A stretch of 64,000 nt of DNA from Brachyspira sp. CAG:484 (GCA_000431315.1 HF989717.1:1-64000); one strand, 5' to 3'; positions 10,101-18,881 are shown, numbered from the stretch's first letter. The notes: generated from the letters alone by a model not told the origin. Made by a program: numbers and translations.

Positions 10101-10946
10101 TATCGTACCGGAAGTTTTTATGTCTGTTTTTAAATTTGCACTTAGCTGGATTTTGTTTATAGATTTAAAGACTTTAAGAATATTTATCGGGTTTTCCTGT
10201 TTTTTATTTCTGTTGCCGCCGTTTTGCTCTGCAAATACCAGCTCATTTAAATCCAGCTCAGGCATAATCCGGTTAAATACTTTTATGTTGTAGTTAAATT
10301 GTTCTGCGCCGGCAAGTGTTATTTTCCCCTGCGCGTTGAGCTTTATTTTTTTGTTTAATACAAAGTCAGAAACCGTCAGTTTTTCCCCTTCAACCGAGTA
10401 CTGTTTTTTATCGTTTAAGTCAACAAATGCAATTTTATAATGTCTGATTTTAATATCCGGAAGGTGATTTGATAATTTAAATCCCATAGGCAGAGCCGAT
10501 GCCGGAGATTGAAGCGTGGCATTATCTTCCGGAGTATTCTTGTTAAAGTAATCCTCCAATAAAAAGCTGCCATTCTTTTTCAATTTGAACTCTGCTGAAA
10601 TATCATCAGCTCCGGCAAAATCTATTTCTATTTTTTTTATTAAAAGAGGAATAAGAGAAATTTTTACCTGAGCGTTATCTGTAGTTAAAAGCTCATCATT
10701 GTCAGGCGTTATGACACTAATATGTGCAGCTTTAACTCCTGCTGTAAGCTTCGGCGTTGTAACCAATTTTACATTTTCAAACTTAATCTTAAAACCGCAG
10801 GCATCTTCTATTACCTTAGAAAGGTAATGGCTGTATGAGTTTACAAACGGTGAAACTGCAAAAGGTATAACCAAAAATAATATGTAAAGTGCTAATATAA
10901 CATAACCGGTAATAATAACAGGTTTTTTCAAATTTTTTAAATCCAT
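7164..10946 (-). CDS. AsmA-like envelope protein
   Basis: 1260 aa. One N-terminal transmembrane helix (about 12-35) is followed by GFKIKFENVKLVTTPKLTAGVKAAHI, the AsmA N-terminal pattern. About 1000 residues of beta-rich repeats follow. Near 1000-1120 is the AsmA C-terminal pattern (LSGSTDFKIINGEFGNIGRFENMLFAQN). The last ~70 residues form a charged coiled coil rich in Gln/Lys/Glu. AsmA/TamB/YhdP-type proteins bridge the periplasm and move phospholipids to the outer membrane, so this supports a two-membrane cell. It is the last gene of the leftward cluster. Confidence 0.8.
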   Translation of the reverse strand: MDLKNLKKPVIITGYVILALYILFLVIPFAVSPFVNSYSHYLSKVIEDACGFKIKFENVKLVTTPKLTAGVKAAHISVITPDNDELLTTDNAQVKISLIPLLIKKIEIDFAGADDISAEFKLKKNGSFLLEDYFNKNTPEDNATLQSPASALPMGFKLSNHLPDIKIRHYKIAFVDLNDKKQYSVEGEKLTVSDFVLNKKIKLNAQGKITLAGAEQFNYNIKVFNRIMPELDLNELVFAEQNGGNRNKKQENPINILKVFKSINKIQLSANLKTDIKTSGTINNPHFDGLLTLDNISMAIDGKKLPEGHFNIDFKKRQILLNSELFTSPEEKTSITGDFKTGKKAHFNAAFKSNAGINNIFKIINNIAQSFNYNDLDTLTASGAIDADFSIKSDLKNLNSQGYFKIPSARVKYALYNVLIDNIKADIDLADGGINVKNAGFTILSQPLKIYGTIKNDTSTDMHLTADNLLLKGLVTAAGQTRLLKENDIKSGVLSAEASITGTFRKLKPSLNLSLNNINVLNKPSSTSLKLKDTKFNIISENDSYKGIINLDSATLINPAASVSVPSARVTLDTKDINIDDTYLTLNNSRIDINGKISDYTGKKPDIDVKAKGAILASDIKSLIPKDFRNEIKANGKLPLLVTVTGNDKTQNIDIQLLAAPSNYVSVINIDKLNGKSTLVNSSIKISNDSIKLSDTGLYVVNGSTSLSDNVSSNMSGSDNLISMKGSVDNISKNPRLNNVNIKSAEMLAASIPGFKNSKINTQFELTLNGSPSSPEMKGFANIPSLSIPEIKTNLKNMTVDITNNAITIDTPTINIDNSVMAAKTLVSPNFSSGIVINTIDYNALLLDTDTLLKAMDGMPSQKPVQNTGTKTQSTSSASDIGVVIQSGKGSVAKFKSGNLTASDLSGDFSLKNSIFYLKGLKGSAYNGKINGEASVNLINGKTDVDFHGSGMNAENAIYGAAGLKNALSGTLSFNAKLSLNGYAQNQNDMMKSLSGSTDFKIINGEFGNIGRFENMLFAQNIISNGVMGALVSPIANMPVVKNSAEFKSISGDMSFSNGWAQIKSIKTSGPSMSYFITGQYNLINTSANLTILGRLGADVVAALGPIGELSVSRLTSYIPKFGNLTGNLINAMTTDPKTENTAEIPALSNGSRNYKDFKITFNGGIESKSSVKSFKWLSVCDTSEIENGSLKEQLEASRQNMQQLRKEQIEDVKQSVEDVKNSAKQTAEELKNQLQNTKDSINGLKNLFKNPAEETEVHN

Positions 10947-11002
10947 AACACATCCCTCTTTTATGCAGATAATTTTAGCATAAAAAAGGTTCTGTTAAAA
11001 AT

Positions 11003-11914
11003 TTATTTCTTTAAAATTTCAGGATAACAGTTCCAATTAATGTCCTTATTTTTTCTAAACCAGGTCAACTGTCGTTTTGCGTACCTGCGGGTATTTTGTT
11101 TAAGTATTTCTTTTGCTTCTTCAAGCGAAAGTTCGCCATCAAGAAAGGCAGTTACCTCCTGATAGCCGATTGTATATATTATGTTTGGAATTTTACCATG
11201 CCGTTGCAGAAGTTCTTTTGTTTCCTCAATAATACCATTTTCAAACATCAAATCCACACGTTTATTAATTCTATCATAGAGTTCTGCACGCGGAAAATTC
11301 CTGCCAATCCATTCGACTTCAAATTCTGCATCTTTTTGTCCTCTTGCTTTACCGAGAGGCATACCGCTTATTTTTACGATTTCAATTGCTCTTATTAATT
11401 TTTTCTTATCTGTAGGCGCAATAAGCAATGCACCTTCACTGTCAAGTTCGGAAAGCTTTTTATGAAGTTCCTCAGGTGTAAGCTTACCCAATTCATTTCT
11501 TAACCCGTAATCAGGTTCAATTTTGGGCAGTGCATAATTTTCAAGCAAAACTCTGAAATATAATCCGGTTCCGCCGGTTATTATCGGAACTTTACCGCGT
11601 TTAAGAATATCATAAATACATTTTTTTGCATCAGTTTCATAAAGTCCGGCAGAATAGTTATGTTCAGGTTCAACTATATCCATCATATGATGCTTAATCC
11701 CATCCTGCTCCTCAATTGATGGTTTTGCGCATCCTATATTAAAACCTTTGTATACGAGTCTGGAATCAGCAGAAACAACTTCTCCGTTGATTTTTTTGGC
11801 AAGTTCAATTGCATATGCTGTTTTTCCGCTGGCAGTCGCTCCAACAACCGCTATTACTTTATTTTTGCTGTTGTTCAATATGTTCTTCGTCTTCTCTGTT
11901 AAATTCGCTGTCAT
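11003..11914 (-). CDS. miaA: tRNA dimethylallyltransferase MiaA
   Basis: 303 aa. P-loop GATASGKT at 25-32, then SADSRLVYKGFNIGCAKPS (the catalytic Asp and DMAPP/tRNA-binding region), GGTGLYFRVLL, and the C-terminal IGYQE..RRYAKRQLTWFRK signature. It prenylates A37 of tRNAs reading U-starting codons. The ATG at 11914 has no clear ribosome site and lies 56 nt inside the end of the upstream membrane-protein gene, so translation is probably coupled. A TTG at 11878 is an alternative start. Confidence 0.93.
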   Translation of the reverse strand: MTANLTEKTKNILNNSKNKVIAVVGATASGKTAYAIELAKKINGEVVSADSRLVYKGFNIGCAKPSIEEQDGIKHHMMDIVEPEHNYSAGLYETDAKKCIYDILKRGKVPIITGGTGLYFRVLLENYALPKIEPDYGLRNELGKLTPEELHKKLSELDSEGALLIAPTDKKKLIRAIEIVKISGMPLGKARGQKDAEFEVEWIGRNFPRAELYDRINKRVDLMFENGIIEETKELLQRHGKIPNIIYTIGYQEVTAFLDGELSLEEAKEILKQNTRRYAKRQLTWFRKNKDINWNCYPEILKK

Positions 11915-12716
11915 AATATGAGAATATTAACACAATAATGTAAACCATAAAATAGAAGTACACAATCATCATAATCATATAGATAATTATGTTCAGCATA
12001 GCAAATGTGCTGGCAAATGAGATTATAAGGTTTAGAAATGTCATATAAATGAACAATGCCAGAGATTTAGGGAATTTTATAAATACTTTTTTGATTGATT
12101 TAAAAAGTGCCATAAGCGGATTAACAGTCTTATATATTATCTCTGGAATCCACAGCATAAAGATAAATGAAATAAATGAGGTTGCTGCCATAAATAATAA
12201 ATTCCACTGGCTTAATTTTAAAAGCTGTTTATCAGTAAGCGAATCCAAAAATACTTTCATTTCCTGCGGTGATGCCATTGCATTTTTCAACTGTATAGCA
12301 GAAAAGTCAATCTTTCCAATGAAATGAATACCGAATTTATAAACAAGAATATCAAAAAGCCCGAACAGTACAAGAAAAATCAAAAACATTCCAATAAAAG
12401 ACAGAAAATATTTTCCTATGCCGGCAGGAATTGTTTTTATAAGGTTCACCGTAGCCTTTGCTCTGTCCTCATCAAGGATGAACTCTTTTTTAGAAATTTC
12501 AATTGTTTTTCTTACCATAAAGAACCATCCGCTGCAAAAAGCACCGAGCATACATAATAATGTTACAAAAGCAGATGCGGCTTCCGGAATTGTATCAACT
12601 ACGCCTTTTGCAAAAGAAAGGTAAAGAGTTATAAGCCACATAAACAAAACCAGAGGTGTCGCAAGGATGATACCTTCGTTTGTTAATTTAAAAGCATTTC
12701 TGAATAATTTTATCAT
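11859..12716 (-). CDS. Multi-pass membrane protein of unknown function
   Basis: About 285 aa from the ATG at 12716 (a TTG 18 nt upstream is possible). The start is IKLFRNAFKLTNEGIILATPLVLFMW. Five or six hydrophobic helices follow, and the tail is acidic (NREDEEHIEQQQK). The pattern of an N-terminal amphipathic helix and repeated membrane pairs is like uncharacterised bacterial DUF4013/YciC-type proteins, but no signature decides it. It is encoded between the CoA-activase-like gene and miaA and overlaps miaA. Confidence 0.6.
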   Translation of the reverse strand: MIKLFRNAFKLTNEGIILATPLVLFMWLITLYLSFAKGVVDTIPEAASAFVTLLCMLGAFCSGWFFMVRKTIEISKKEFILDEDRAKATVNLIKTIPAGIGKYFLSFIGMFLIFLVLFGLFDILVYKFGIHFIGKIDFSAIQLKNAMASPQEMKVFLDSLTDKQLLKLSQWNLLFMAATSFISFIFMLWIPEIIYKTVNPLMALFKSIKKVFIKFPKSLALFIYMTFLNLIISFASTFAMLNIIIYMIMMIVYFYFMVYIIVLIFSYYDSEFNREDEEHIEQQQK

Positions 12717-12758
12717 ACTATATTCTAACCTCAATTCCTTATTTTTATTACCGACATC

Positions 12759-13898
12759 TTACTTAATAGCTTCTTCCTGTTTTTTAGATTTTTGCATTTT
12801 TCTCTTTCGTCTTCTCATCAAGTCAACGAAAGCCTCAAGTCTGGTCAAATAACCGGCTTTACCGGTCTGTTCATCCATAATTAAAGGCAAAATCGGGATG
12901 TCGCAGTTTTCTCTCATTGCCGGGAATATATTTTGTGACATGATTTCAGGCATACAGGTAAACGGGCTTATGTGTATAATTCCGTCAATACCTCTTTCAT
13001 TTGCATAAGCAACATCAGAAACACATTCAAGCGCATCCCCGCCTATATCTCTCATCAAATAAGGTTTGGCAAGTCTGTTTGCTCGTTGAAGGTGTGTTTC
13101 TCCTTTTCTGAATGCTTTTGGTATGATTGCATCTTTTAAAAAGCTGCTTACTGTAAGGCTTTTTCTGGTTTGAACCCCCATTTTACCAAGTTCTTTAACA
13201 ATATCCTGATTTGAGAATTTGTCGCATACAAGATAAATTTCTCCGGTAATATCAACGTTAAGAACTTCACGTTTAGGATCAAATTTTGTTTTGTCCATTT
13301 CTGCAAAAGCCAGCTTTTTCGCCTTATTAAGCTGACGGGTGTTCATTGCTTCATCAACAATTTTTAATGCCTTAATAAAATGTTTTTCAGCTTCACCGTA
13401 ATTAATTTCTCTGGCTCTGTAGAATGAAAGTTTTGTTTCCAAATCATCAAGTATGAAAACTTTCCTCATTGCAAGGATAATGGCTCTTAAGAAAAGTACA
13501 GGATCATTTTTCCCGCTGATTTCCTTCAGAAAATTATACATACCTTTAATTCCGTCATAAAGGGTTAATTCAATATAATTTGCTTTGTAACCCATATCAG
13601 AGAGCGCATTCTTTATACATGCCCCGTATTCTCCAAGACGGCATATGCCCGGGGATGAAATCATTGCAACATAATCTGCACCGCCTTCAACGGCTTCTAT
13701 AAAGTTGCCTAAAATTAGTTTATATGGAAGGCATATCGCTTCCGGTGAATGTTTGGTGCCCAGCGAAAGCGTTTTTTTACTTGTATAAGGAGGAATAAAA
13801 GGTTCAACTCCTACTTTCCTCAATGCTGCTGCCCAGGCTATATATATTGTTCCCATGTGCGGGAATGCTACTTTAATTTTTTTATTGTCTTTTTTCAT
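12759..13898 (-). CDS. 2-hydroxyacyl-CoA dehydratase/activase-related Fe-S protein (DUF2229-like)
   Basis: 379 aa, cytoplasmic. It begins IKVAFPHMGTIYIAWAAALRKVG and has the conserved cysteine contexts EAICLPYKL, SSPGICRLGEYG and SPFTCMPEIM. These are typical of the HgdB/BcrC-like and DUF2229 proteins related to the CoA-dehydratase activase family. The ASKHA ATPase half usually fused or encoded nearby is absent, so this is a stand-alone cluster-binding partner. The start is 6 nt downstream of the gcvPB stop, in one leftward operon. Substrate unknown. Confidence 0.7.
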   Translation of the reverse strand: MKKDNKKIKVAFPHMGTIYIAWAAALRKVGVEPFIPPYTSKKTLSLGTKHSPEAICLPYKLILGNFIEAVEGGADYVAMISSPGICRLGEYGACIKNALSDMGYKANYIELTLYDGIKGMYNFLKEISGKNDPVLFLRAIILAMRKVFILDDLETKLSFYRAREINYGEAEKHFIKALKIVDEAMNTRQLNKAKKLAFAEMDKTKFDPKREVLNVDITGEIYLVCDKFSNQDIVKELGKMGVQTRKSLTVSSFLKDAIIPKAFRKGETHLQRANRLAKPYLMRDIGGDALECVSDVAYANERGIDGIIHISPFTCMPEIMSQNIFPAMRENCDIPILPLIMDEQTGKAGYLTRLEAFVDLMRRRKRKMQKSKKQEEAIK

Positions 13899-13904
13899 AG
13901 TTAT

Positions 13905-15341
13905 TTAACTTTCCGGTTCTGCTATTGTAAACTTTAAATCCGGGTGACGTGCGGCAAGAGTTTCATCAACACGTTTTACCGGTGTAATATGAGGGGCTGA
14001 TAATATTTTTTCAGGATTTTCTTCAGCCTCTTTTGCTATCTTAATCATTATATCAACAAATTCATCCAGTCTGTGCTTTGTTTCTGACTCTGTAGGTTCA
14101 ATCATCATTGCTTCATGGACTATCAGCGGGAAATACACTGTCGGCGGGTGAGTATTGCAATCCATAAGACGTTTTGCAATATTAAGCGTTGAAACTCCGT
14201 ATTTTTGCTTTTGCAGCTCTCCGGATAGTACAAATTCGTGCATGCAAGGTTCGTCATAAGGAAGGTCATAATATTTTTTAAGCCTTTCTTTCAGATAGTT
14301 TGCATTTAATACTGCATCTTCGGTTGCATTCTTAAGATTTGAACCCATCATGAGTATATAAGCATAAGCCCTTACAAGAACTCCGAAATTACCGGAAAAA
14401 GATTTAACAGAGCCTATAGAGTTTTTAATATTGTAATCCCTGAAATATTTTTCACCGTCAAAGCTGATAACCGGAGCAGGAAGAAATTGTTTAAGTTCTT
14501 CAACTACCCCTACCGGACCCGCACCCGGACCACCTCCGCCATGAGGGGTTGCGAATGTTTTGTGAAGGTTGAGATGAACAACGTCAAATCCCATAAGTTT
14601 AGGGTTTGTATAGCCCATAATAGCATTAAAATTTGCCCCGTCATAATACAGAAGCGAGCCGTTTTCATGCAGCAGTCTGGAAATTTCAAGAACATTTTCT
14701 TCAAATATCCCCAGTGTGTTAGGATTTGTCATCATAATTGCTGCGACATCTTTATCAAGAACTTCTTTTAAAGCATCAATGTCAACCTGACCTTTTTCAT
14801 TGGACTTAACAGATACAATATCAAAACCGCACATATGAGCGCTTGCAGGGTTTGTGCCATGAGCACTGTCCGGGATAATAACTTTTTTTCTCAAATCATT
14901 TTTATGTTCAAAGTATTTTTTTATAATCATCATGCCGGTAAGCTCGCCATGTGCACCTGCTGCCGGCTGGAGTGTTACAGCATCCATACCTGTAATCTTT
15001 TTTAGTGCTTCCTGAAGATTATACATAAGATGCAGCGCACCCTGGGAATTTTCGTCATCCATAAGCGGGTGAAGGTTTGTATATCCTTCAAGTGAAGCCA
15101 GAAGCTCGTTAACTTTAGGGTTGTATTTCATTGTACAGGAGCCTAGAGGATAAAATCCTTTTTCAATGCAAAAGTTTCTATCGGACAGCTCTTTATAATG
15201 CCGCATAACTTCGAGTTCACCAAGACTCGGAAGTCCGCATTTTTCACGCAAAAAACTTTTATCCAAAAAGCTTAAATCTTCCCTCTCGTCTGTAAGACAT
15301 ATCCCCTCTGATTTGCTGCTTTTTTCAAAAATTGTTTTCAT
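13905..15341 (-). CDS. gcvPB: Glycine dehydrogenase (decarboxylating) subunit 2
   Basis: 478 aa, the usual length of the C-terminal P-protein subunit. The PLP lysine is K261 in LNLHKTFATPHGGGGPGAG. Also visible are GSCTMKYNP (68-75), TLQPAAGAHGELTG and PDSAHGTNPAS. It decarboxylates glycine and passes the aminomethyl group to lipoyl-GcvH. GcvPA, GcvH and GcvT are not in the window, so the cleavage system is split. The gene sits 4 nt after the sigma factor gene in the leftward operon. Confidence 0.93.
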   Translation of the reverse strand: MKTIFEKSSKSEGICLTDEREDLSFLDKSFLREKCGLPSLGELEVMRHYKELSDRNFCIEKGFYPLGSCTMKYNPKVNELLASLEGYTNLHPLMDDENSQGALHLMYNLQEALKKITGMDAVTLQPAAGAHGELTGMMIIKKYFEHKNDLRKKVIIPDSAHGTNPASAHMCGFDIVSVKSNEKGQVDIDALKEVLDKDVAAIMMTNPNTLGIFEENVLEISRLLHENGSLLYYDGANFNAIMGYTNPKLMGFDVVHLNLHKTFATPHGGGGPGAGPVGVVEELKQFLPAPVISFDGEKYFRDYNIKNSIGSVKSFSGNFGVLVRAYAYILMMGSNLKNATEDAVLNANYLKERLKKYYDLPYDEPCMHEFVLSGELQKQKYGVSTLNIAKRLMDCNTHPPTVYFPLIVHEAMMIEPTESETKHRLDEFVDIMIKIAKEAEENPEKILSAPHITPVKRVDETLAARHPDLKFTIAEPES

Positions 15342-15345
15342 TCTG

Positions 15346-15951
15346 TTAAATTATCCCCTGTTTTTTTAAATCCTTTTTAATTTTGTCCAGTCCGGATTGG
15401 ATTATCCTTGAAATTCTCGATTGCGAAATATCAAATTCTTCGGCAATTTCTCTGAGCTTTTTCTCTTTGAAAAATTTATACTCAATGAGTTCCCGCTCAC
15501 GTTTAGGAAGTTTTTTCATTGATTCCAGTATTTGCGTTTTTAATTCCGAAAACTCAATTGCTTCTTCAGGAGTTTTATCTTCGGCTTTAATCTGTGTTGG
15601 AACCTCTGCATCCTGCATTTCATCTATAGAAAGAATTGTCTTATAAACCTCGCATCTGACTTCCTGGTCATCTTCGGCTTCAATTGTTTTGCGGTTTTTG
15701 AGTGAGTACCATTTGTATCTGCGGCGTACTTCGTTTCTGATAGCCCATTTTATTGCAGTGGATAAATATGTACTGTTATAGTTTTCCGGAGGGGTGCTTT
15801 TAAATAAAATATATAAAGTGTGGTTTCCGATATTAATGAGTTCAGGCAATTCCACAAGATGTGACACAGAAAATTTCTGATACTCAACTTTTGCAATTGT
15901 TTCAACTAAATTTTTATAATCCCTTAGATTAACCTTTTGTCCAGCTGGCAT
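15346..15951 (-). CDS. Sigma-70 family RNA polymerase sigma factor
   Basis: 201 aa, compact. Region 2-like sequence lies at about 45-90 (NYNSTYLSTAIKWAIRNEVRRRYKWYS, the core-binding/-10 recognition helix). An acidic linker (100-140) and region 4 follow (MKKLPKRERELIEYKFFKEKKLREIAEEFDISQSRISRI, helix-turn-helix about 165-190). There is no region 1.1, so it is an alternative group 3-like factor. Its ATG overlaps the upstream frame of the divergent stress-protein gene, so the two share a short promoter region. Confidence 0.85.
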   Translation of the reverse strand: MPAGQKVNLRDYKNLVETIAKVEYQKFSVSHLVELPELINIGNHTLYILFKSTPPENYNSTYLSTAIKWAIRNEVRRRYKWYSLKNRKTIEAEDDQEVRCEVYKTILSIDEMQDAEVPTQIKAEDKTPEEAIEFSELKTQILESMKKLPKRERELIEYKFFKEKKLREIAEEFDISQSRISRIIQSGLDKIKKDLKKQGII

Positions 15952-16084
15952 GACTATAACAAATCCTATTAATAGCGTTTATCCACAATTTCATAATAAC
16001 AGAAAAAAATATAGATTACCAGACAATGTAATTTCTCTTAACATAATTTATCTTAATGAGTACAAACTTATAAGGAGAGATTTC

Positions 16085-16939
16085 ATGAGAGTTTTATTTT
16101 GTACAGACGGTTCAAAAATAAGCTTTAATGCTTTACATAATTTTGCGGGCTGGGCAAGGGATGCCGTTGTTGATGTAATCAGTGTAATCGACTGGACATT
16201 TCTGCCTGATGGAATTTGTGTTGAAGAAGAGGGCTTTGCGTCCTCATGCGCTAATATGGCAGATAATATTCTTGACTGTGTACAAAAAGAAATTGATAAT
16301 TCAAATCTGACTTTCGGGCAGAGGATTAAGCATTGCGGAGAGGCTGTTGAAAGTATTTTAGAGCAGATTAAAACTGAAAATTACGATATGGTATTAATGG
16401 GTTCGCATGGTAAAAAAGGGCTGCAAAGCTGGCTTGGGTCAGTTTCTCGTGATGTCATCAATAATATTTCTATTTCATCTTATATATCAAAAGAAACTAA
16501 CTGCAGCAGTAAAATCCTTTTTGCAACTGACGGAACTGATAATTCTAAACATGCAGTTTCTGAGGCTGTTAAATATCTTGATTTGAGAGATAAAGAAATA
16601 TATGTTTGTATGGTGAGCGAAAATCCTAATTTGTTGTTTCTGGAGGGTACTCTTGATACTAACTGGCTTTTGGAAATCGAAAGGCAGCAGGAAAAGTATG
16701 CAGCAAGAGTTATCTCCGCAGTAAGAGATAAACTTGCCGAATATAATCTTGAGGTTAAGAAATACTCAATGCTTACAGGCATTCCTGCTGAAAAGATTAT
16801 TGATTTTGCCAGAGATGAGCATATTGATTTAATTGTTATGGGAACCCGCCACAAAAATAATATCAAGGATTATTTCAGAGGGTCTGTAAGCAAGCGTGTG
16901 CTTGAAACAGCACGTAGTGATGTTTTTATTGTTAAATAG
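16085..16939 (+). CDS. Tandem universal stress protein (two Usp domains)
   Basis: 284 aa from the ATG at 16085, chosen because AAGGAGA lies 7 nt upstream; the frame also runs open from 15950. Domain 1 starts MRVLFCTDGSKISFNAL and ends VLMGSHGKKGLQSWLGSVSRDV. Domain 2 starts SKILFATDGTDNSKHAV and ends IVMGTRHKNNIKDYFRGSVSKRV. Both keep the nucleotide-binding pattern G-x2-G/x-x9-G-S. Such proteins bind ATP/AMP and act in stress survival. It is divergent from the sigma factor gene. Confidence 0.88.
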   Translation: MRVLFCTDGSKISFNALHNFAGWARDAVVDVISVIDWTFLPDGICVEEEGFASSCANMADNILDCVQKEIDNSNLTFGQRIKHCGEAVESILEQIKTENYDMVLMGSHGKKGLQSWLGSVSRDVINNISISSYISKETNCSSKILFATDGTDNSKHAVSEAVKYLDLRDKEIYVCMVSENPNLLFLEGTLDTNWLLEIERQQEKYAARVISAVRDKLAEYNLEVKKYSMLTGIPAEKIIDFARDEHIDLIVMGTRHKNNIKDYFRGSVSKRVLETARSDVFIVK

Positions 16940-16940
16940 A

Positions 16941-17718
16941 CTAATAGCTTACTTTGTAAGGATAATCGTCCGGAATTTTCCAGCCGTTCATCTGAATTAC
17001 AGCAGTACAGTATTGACCTTCTGTTTTGCATCGGTTTTTTATGGTATTTTCGTTTCCTCCTGTATTGTACTGATAACTTTCAAATCCTTTTTTACCATTA
17101 GCTTCTGTTGTGGTTGGACCAAATAAAAATGCAAAAGCACATTTCCCGCGGCTATTCTTTTCGCTGCCGTAGAGCTTTATACATTTTTCCGGATTTGTTG
17201 TATAAAACATCCAATCTCTCATTCCCTGAGTTGTGTTATTATCACCGATTCCTCTTCCAAACATTTTTAGAGCTGTGCCGTCAGCAAAATAAAATGTAGG
17301 GATACCTTTGTTATCATAATCTGTTTGAACAACCTTCATATGTGACCCTATATACTTATTAAACCACTTTTCGGCAGTTGAGGAGCCATTTACAGGCTTA
17401 CCGTCTTTATCGGTTTCTACACTATTTGCATCGGCATACCAGTAATCTCTGTCGCCGTATTCACTTTCAGAAAGTAAAATTGCCTGATTAATCTGCGAGT
17501 AGAATTTTTTTAATTTAGTTTCCACAGTAGTTTTTGTGTGGTTTTGAATAAGTCCGGGAAGGGTTAGTGCTGCGACAACTCCTATAATACCAAGAGTAAT
17601 TAAAACTTCCGCTAAGGTAAATGCGGACCGGGATAATCCCGAAGCGTGAAAAAGCCCGCCGGCACTATCTAAGCCCCCCCCCCCTCAGAGATTTTGAAGC
17701 TATAATTGTGTTTTGCAT
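16941..17718 (-). CDS. Type IV prepilin-like protein, start out of frame at a poly-G tract (phase variable?)
   Basis: The ATG at 17716-17718 has a strong AGGAGG site but reads only about 17 codons before a TAG, because of an 11-G run at 17674-17684. With 10 (or 13) Gs the same ATG would read straight into an unbroken frame (17684 to 16941) containing AFTLAEVLITLGIIGVVAALTLPGL, a class III prepilin N-terminus. The mature part would be about 220 aa and end GWKIPDDYPYKVSY. The pilin frame has a TGA just before the G run and no ATG/GTG/TTG before the FTLAE helix, so as written the gene is off. The leader would be unusually long (~31 residues) and GC-rich. Sequencing error is the alternative. Confidence 0.75.
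17674..17684 (-). repeat. Homopolymeric tract, 11 G on the coding strand
   Basis: Eleven Cs on the plus strand in an AT-rich region, located 11 codons after the start of a prepilin gene. Its length sets the reading frame of that gene. This is the classic position and kind of repeat for slipped-strand phase variation. Confidence 0.9.
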
Positions 17719-17816
17719 TTGTATATCCTCCTTTTTACTTATTTTATTTGCATAGTATCTCCTTTCTTTATATTTTTATTATGTACCATTTTGTGCTTTT
17801 GTCAAGGTCAGGACTA

Positions 17817-18527
17817 TTATAAATTTTTCCAGTAATTCTTATCCGTAAGAGCTTTATAAGTACACGCAATACCGTTTGTATTTCCTGTATTTGTTGCAGA
17901 ACAATACTTTGACATGTCTGTGTAGTGTGTTCCCTCAGCTCCCATTGGAAGCAGTTTTCCGCTGTTTGTTAATTCAAATGTAAATAAATCATATCCCCAA
18001 CGATTTGGTCTTTTCTTTATTCCATTTACATCTACTGTTATATATATCGGCAGCACACTGGAGGTAGAAGTCGCAGAATTTTCTATTAAAAATAATGTTC
18101 CGTCTGAGGTTATAAATTGACCATCATCCATTAAATAATAATTTATTCCGTTTTGATTGTTGTAAGTTCTATAAATCTCTTTAACATTTTCACTTCCTGA
18201 GAGTTCGGCATTTTCAATGCAAGCCCCCTGCTCTGTCCCTGTCCCGCAGTCTTTTGCCTTTATTATATATTTCAATAACAATTGTTTTATCGGTGCTCTT
18301 GCACTTCCTCCTGTATTCTGATAATTAGCCGGACGGATAACTTCCCCTGTATCAATCTGAGCGCGTTGTAATGCCTGCTGTAAAATAGAATAATTTTTAT
18401 TTAAAGCTGTTTCAAGTTCTTTATATTTTACTTTGTTTACGAGTGATGGCAGTGTCATCGCAGCAACTATTCCGATAATACTTAATGTAATCAAAACTTC
18501 TGCAAGTGTAAAAGCGTATTTTCTCAT
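17817..18527 (-). CDS. Type IV prepilin-like protein
   Basis: 236 aa. The N-terminus MRKYAFTLAEVLITLSIIG is a short basic leader followed by the class III cleavage site (Ala before Phe, Glu+5) and a hydrophobic pilin helix. The globular domain has cysteines in AKDCGTGTEQGACIEN and a C-terminal Cys pair (KYCSATNTG...ACTYKAL). It is probably a minor pilin or pseudopilin processed by prepilin peptidase. It is divergent from a small XRE regulator gene 62 nt away, and lies head-to-tail behind the phase-variable prepilin. Confidence 0.88.
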   Translation of the reverse strand: MRKYAFTLAEVLITLSIIGIVAAMTLPSLVNKVKYKELETALNKNYSILQQALQRAQIDTGEVIRPANYQNTGGSARAPIKQLLLKYIIKAKDCGTGTEQGACIENAELSGSENVKEIYRTYNNQNGINYYLMDDGQFITSDGTLFLIENSATSTSSVLPIYITVDVNGIKKRPNRWGYDLFTFELTNSGKLLPMGAEGTHYTDMSKYCSATNTGNTNGIACTYKALTDKNYWKNL

Positions 18528-18588
18528 TATTCCTCCATGTTCTATGTATAGAAATGATATTCTTAATTATAGCATTAAACTTCTATAT

Positions 18589-18864
18589 ATGCAACATGCG
18601 AATACAAAAAAATCTGCCATAATTTTTCAACTATTGGCTCAGGAACTTAAAAAGGAAAGAGAAAGCCAGAATAAATCGTTAAGACTTTTAGCTTATGAGT
18701 TTGATATACAAATGTCATTATTAAGCAGATTGGAAAACGGGGTTAATGAGCCGAAATTGATTTCAATCTGGACTGTTTGTGAAGCTCTCGGGATAAAGCC
18801 TTCTGAATTGATGAAAAGGATTGAAGATAAACTTCCTAACGATTATTCATTAATTGATTCTTAA
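18589..18864 (+). CDS. Small XRE-family HTH regulator
   Basis: 91 aa from ATG 18589 (an in-frame ATG at 18544 is possible; neither has a clear ribosome site). Residues ~15-75 form a Cro/CI-type helix-turn-helix, LRLLAYEFDIQMSLLSRLENGVNEPKLISI, followed by ALGIKPSELM. It is divergent from the prepilin gene at 17817-18527 and could regulate it; that is inference from position only. Confidence 0.75.
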   Translation: MQHANTKKSAIIFQLLAQELKKERESQNKSLRLLAYEFDIQMSLLSRLENGVNEPKLISIWTVCEALGIKPSELMKRIEDKLPNDYSLIDS

Positions 18865-18881
18865 ATTAGGCTGTTACATTC

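Noticed and set aside
15950..16084. Upstream extension of the universal stress protein
   Set aside because: The extra 45 residues do not resemble Usp, and a strong ribosome site precedes the ATG at 16085.
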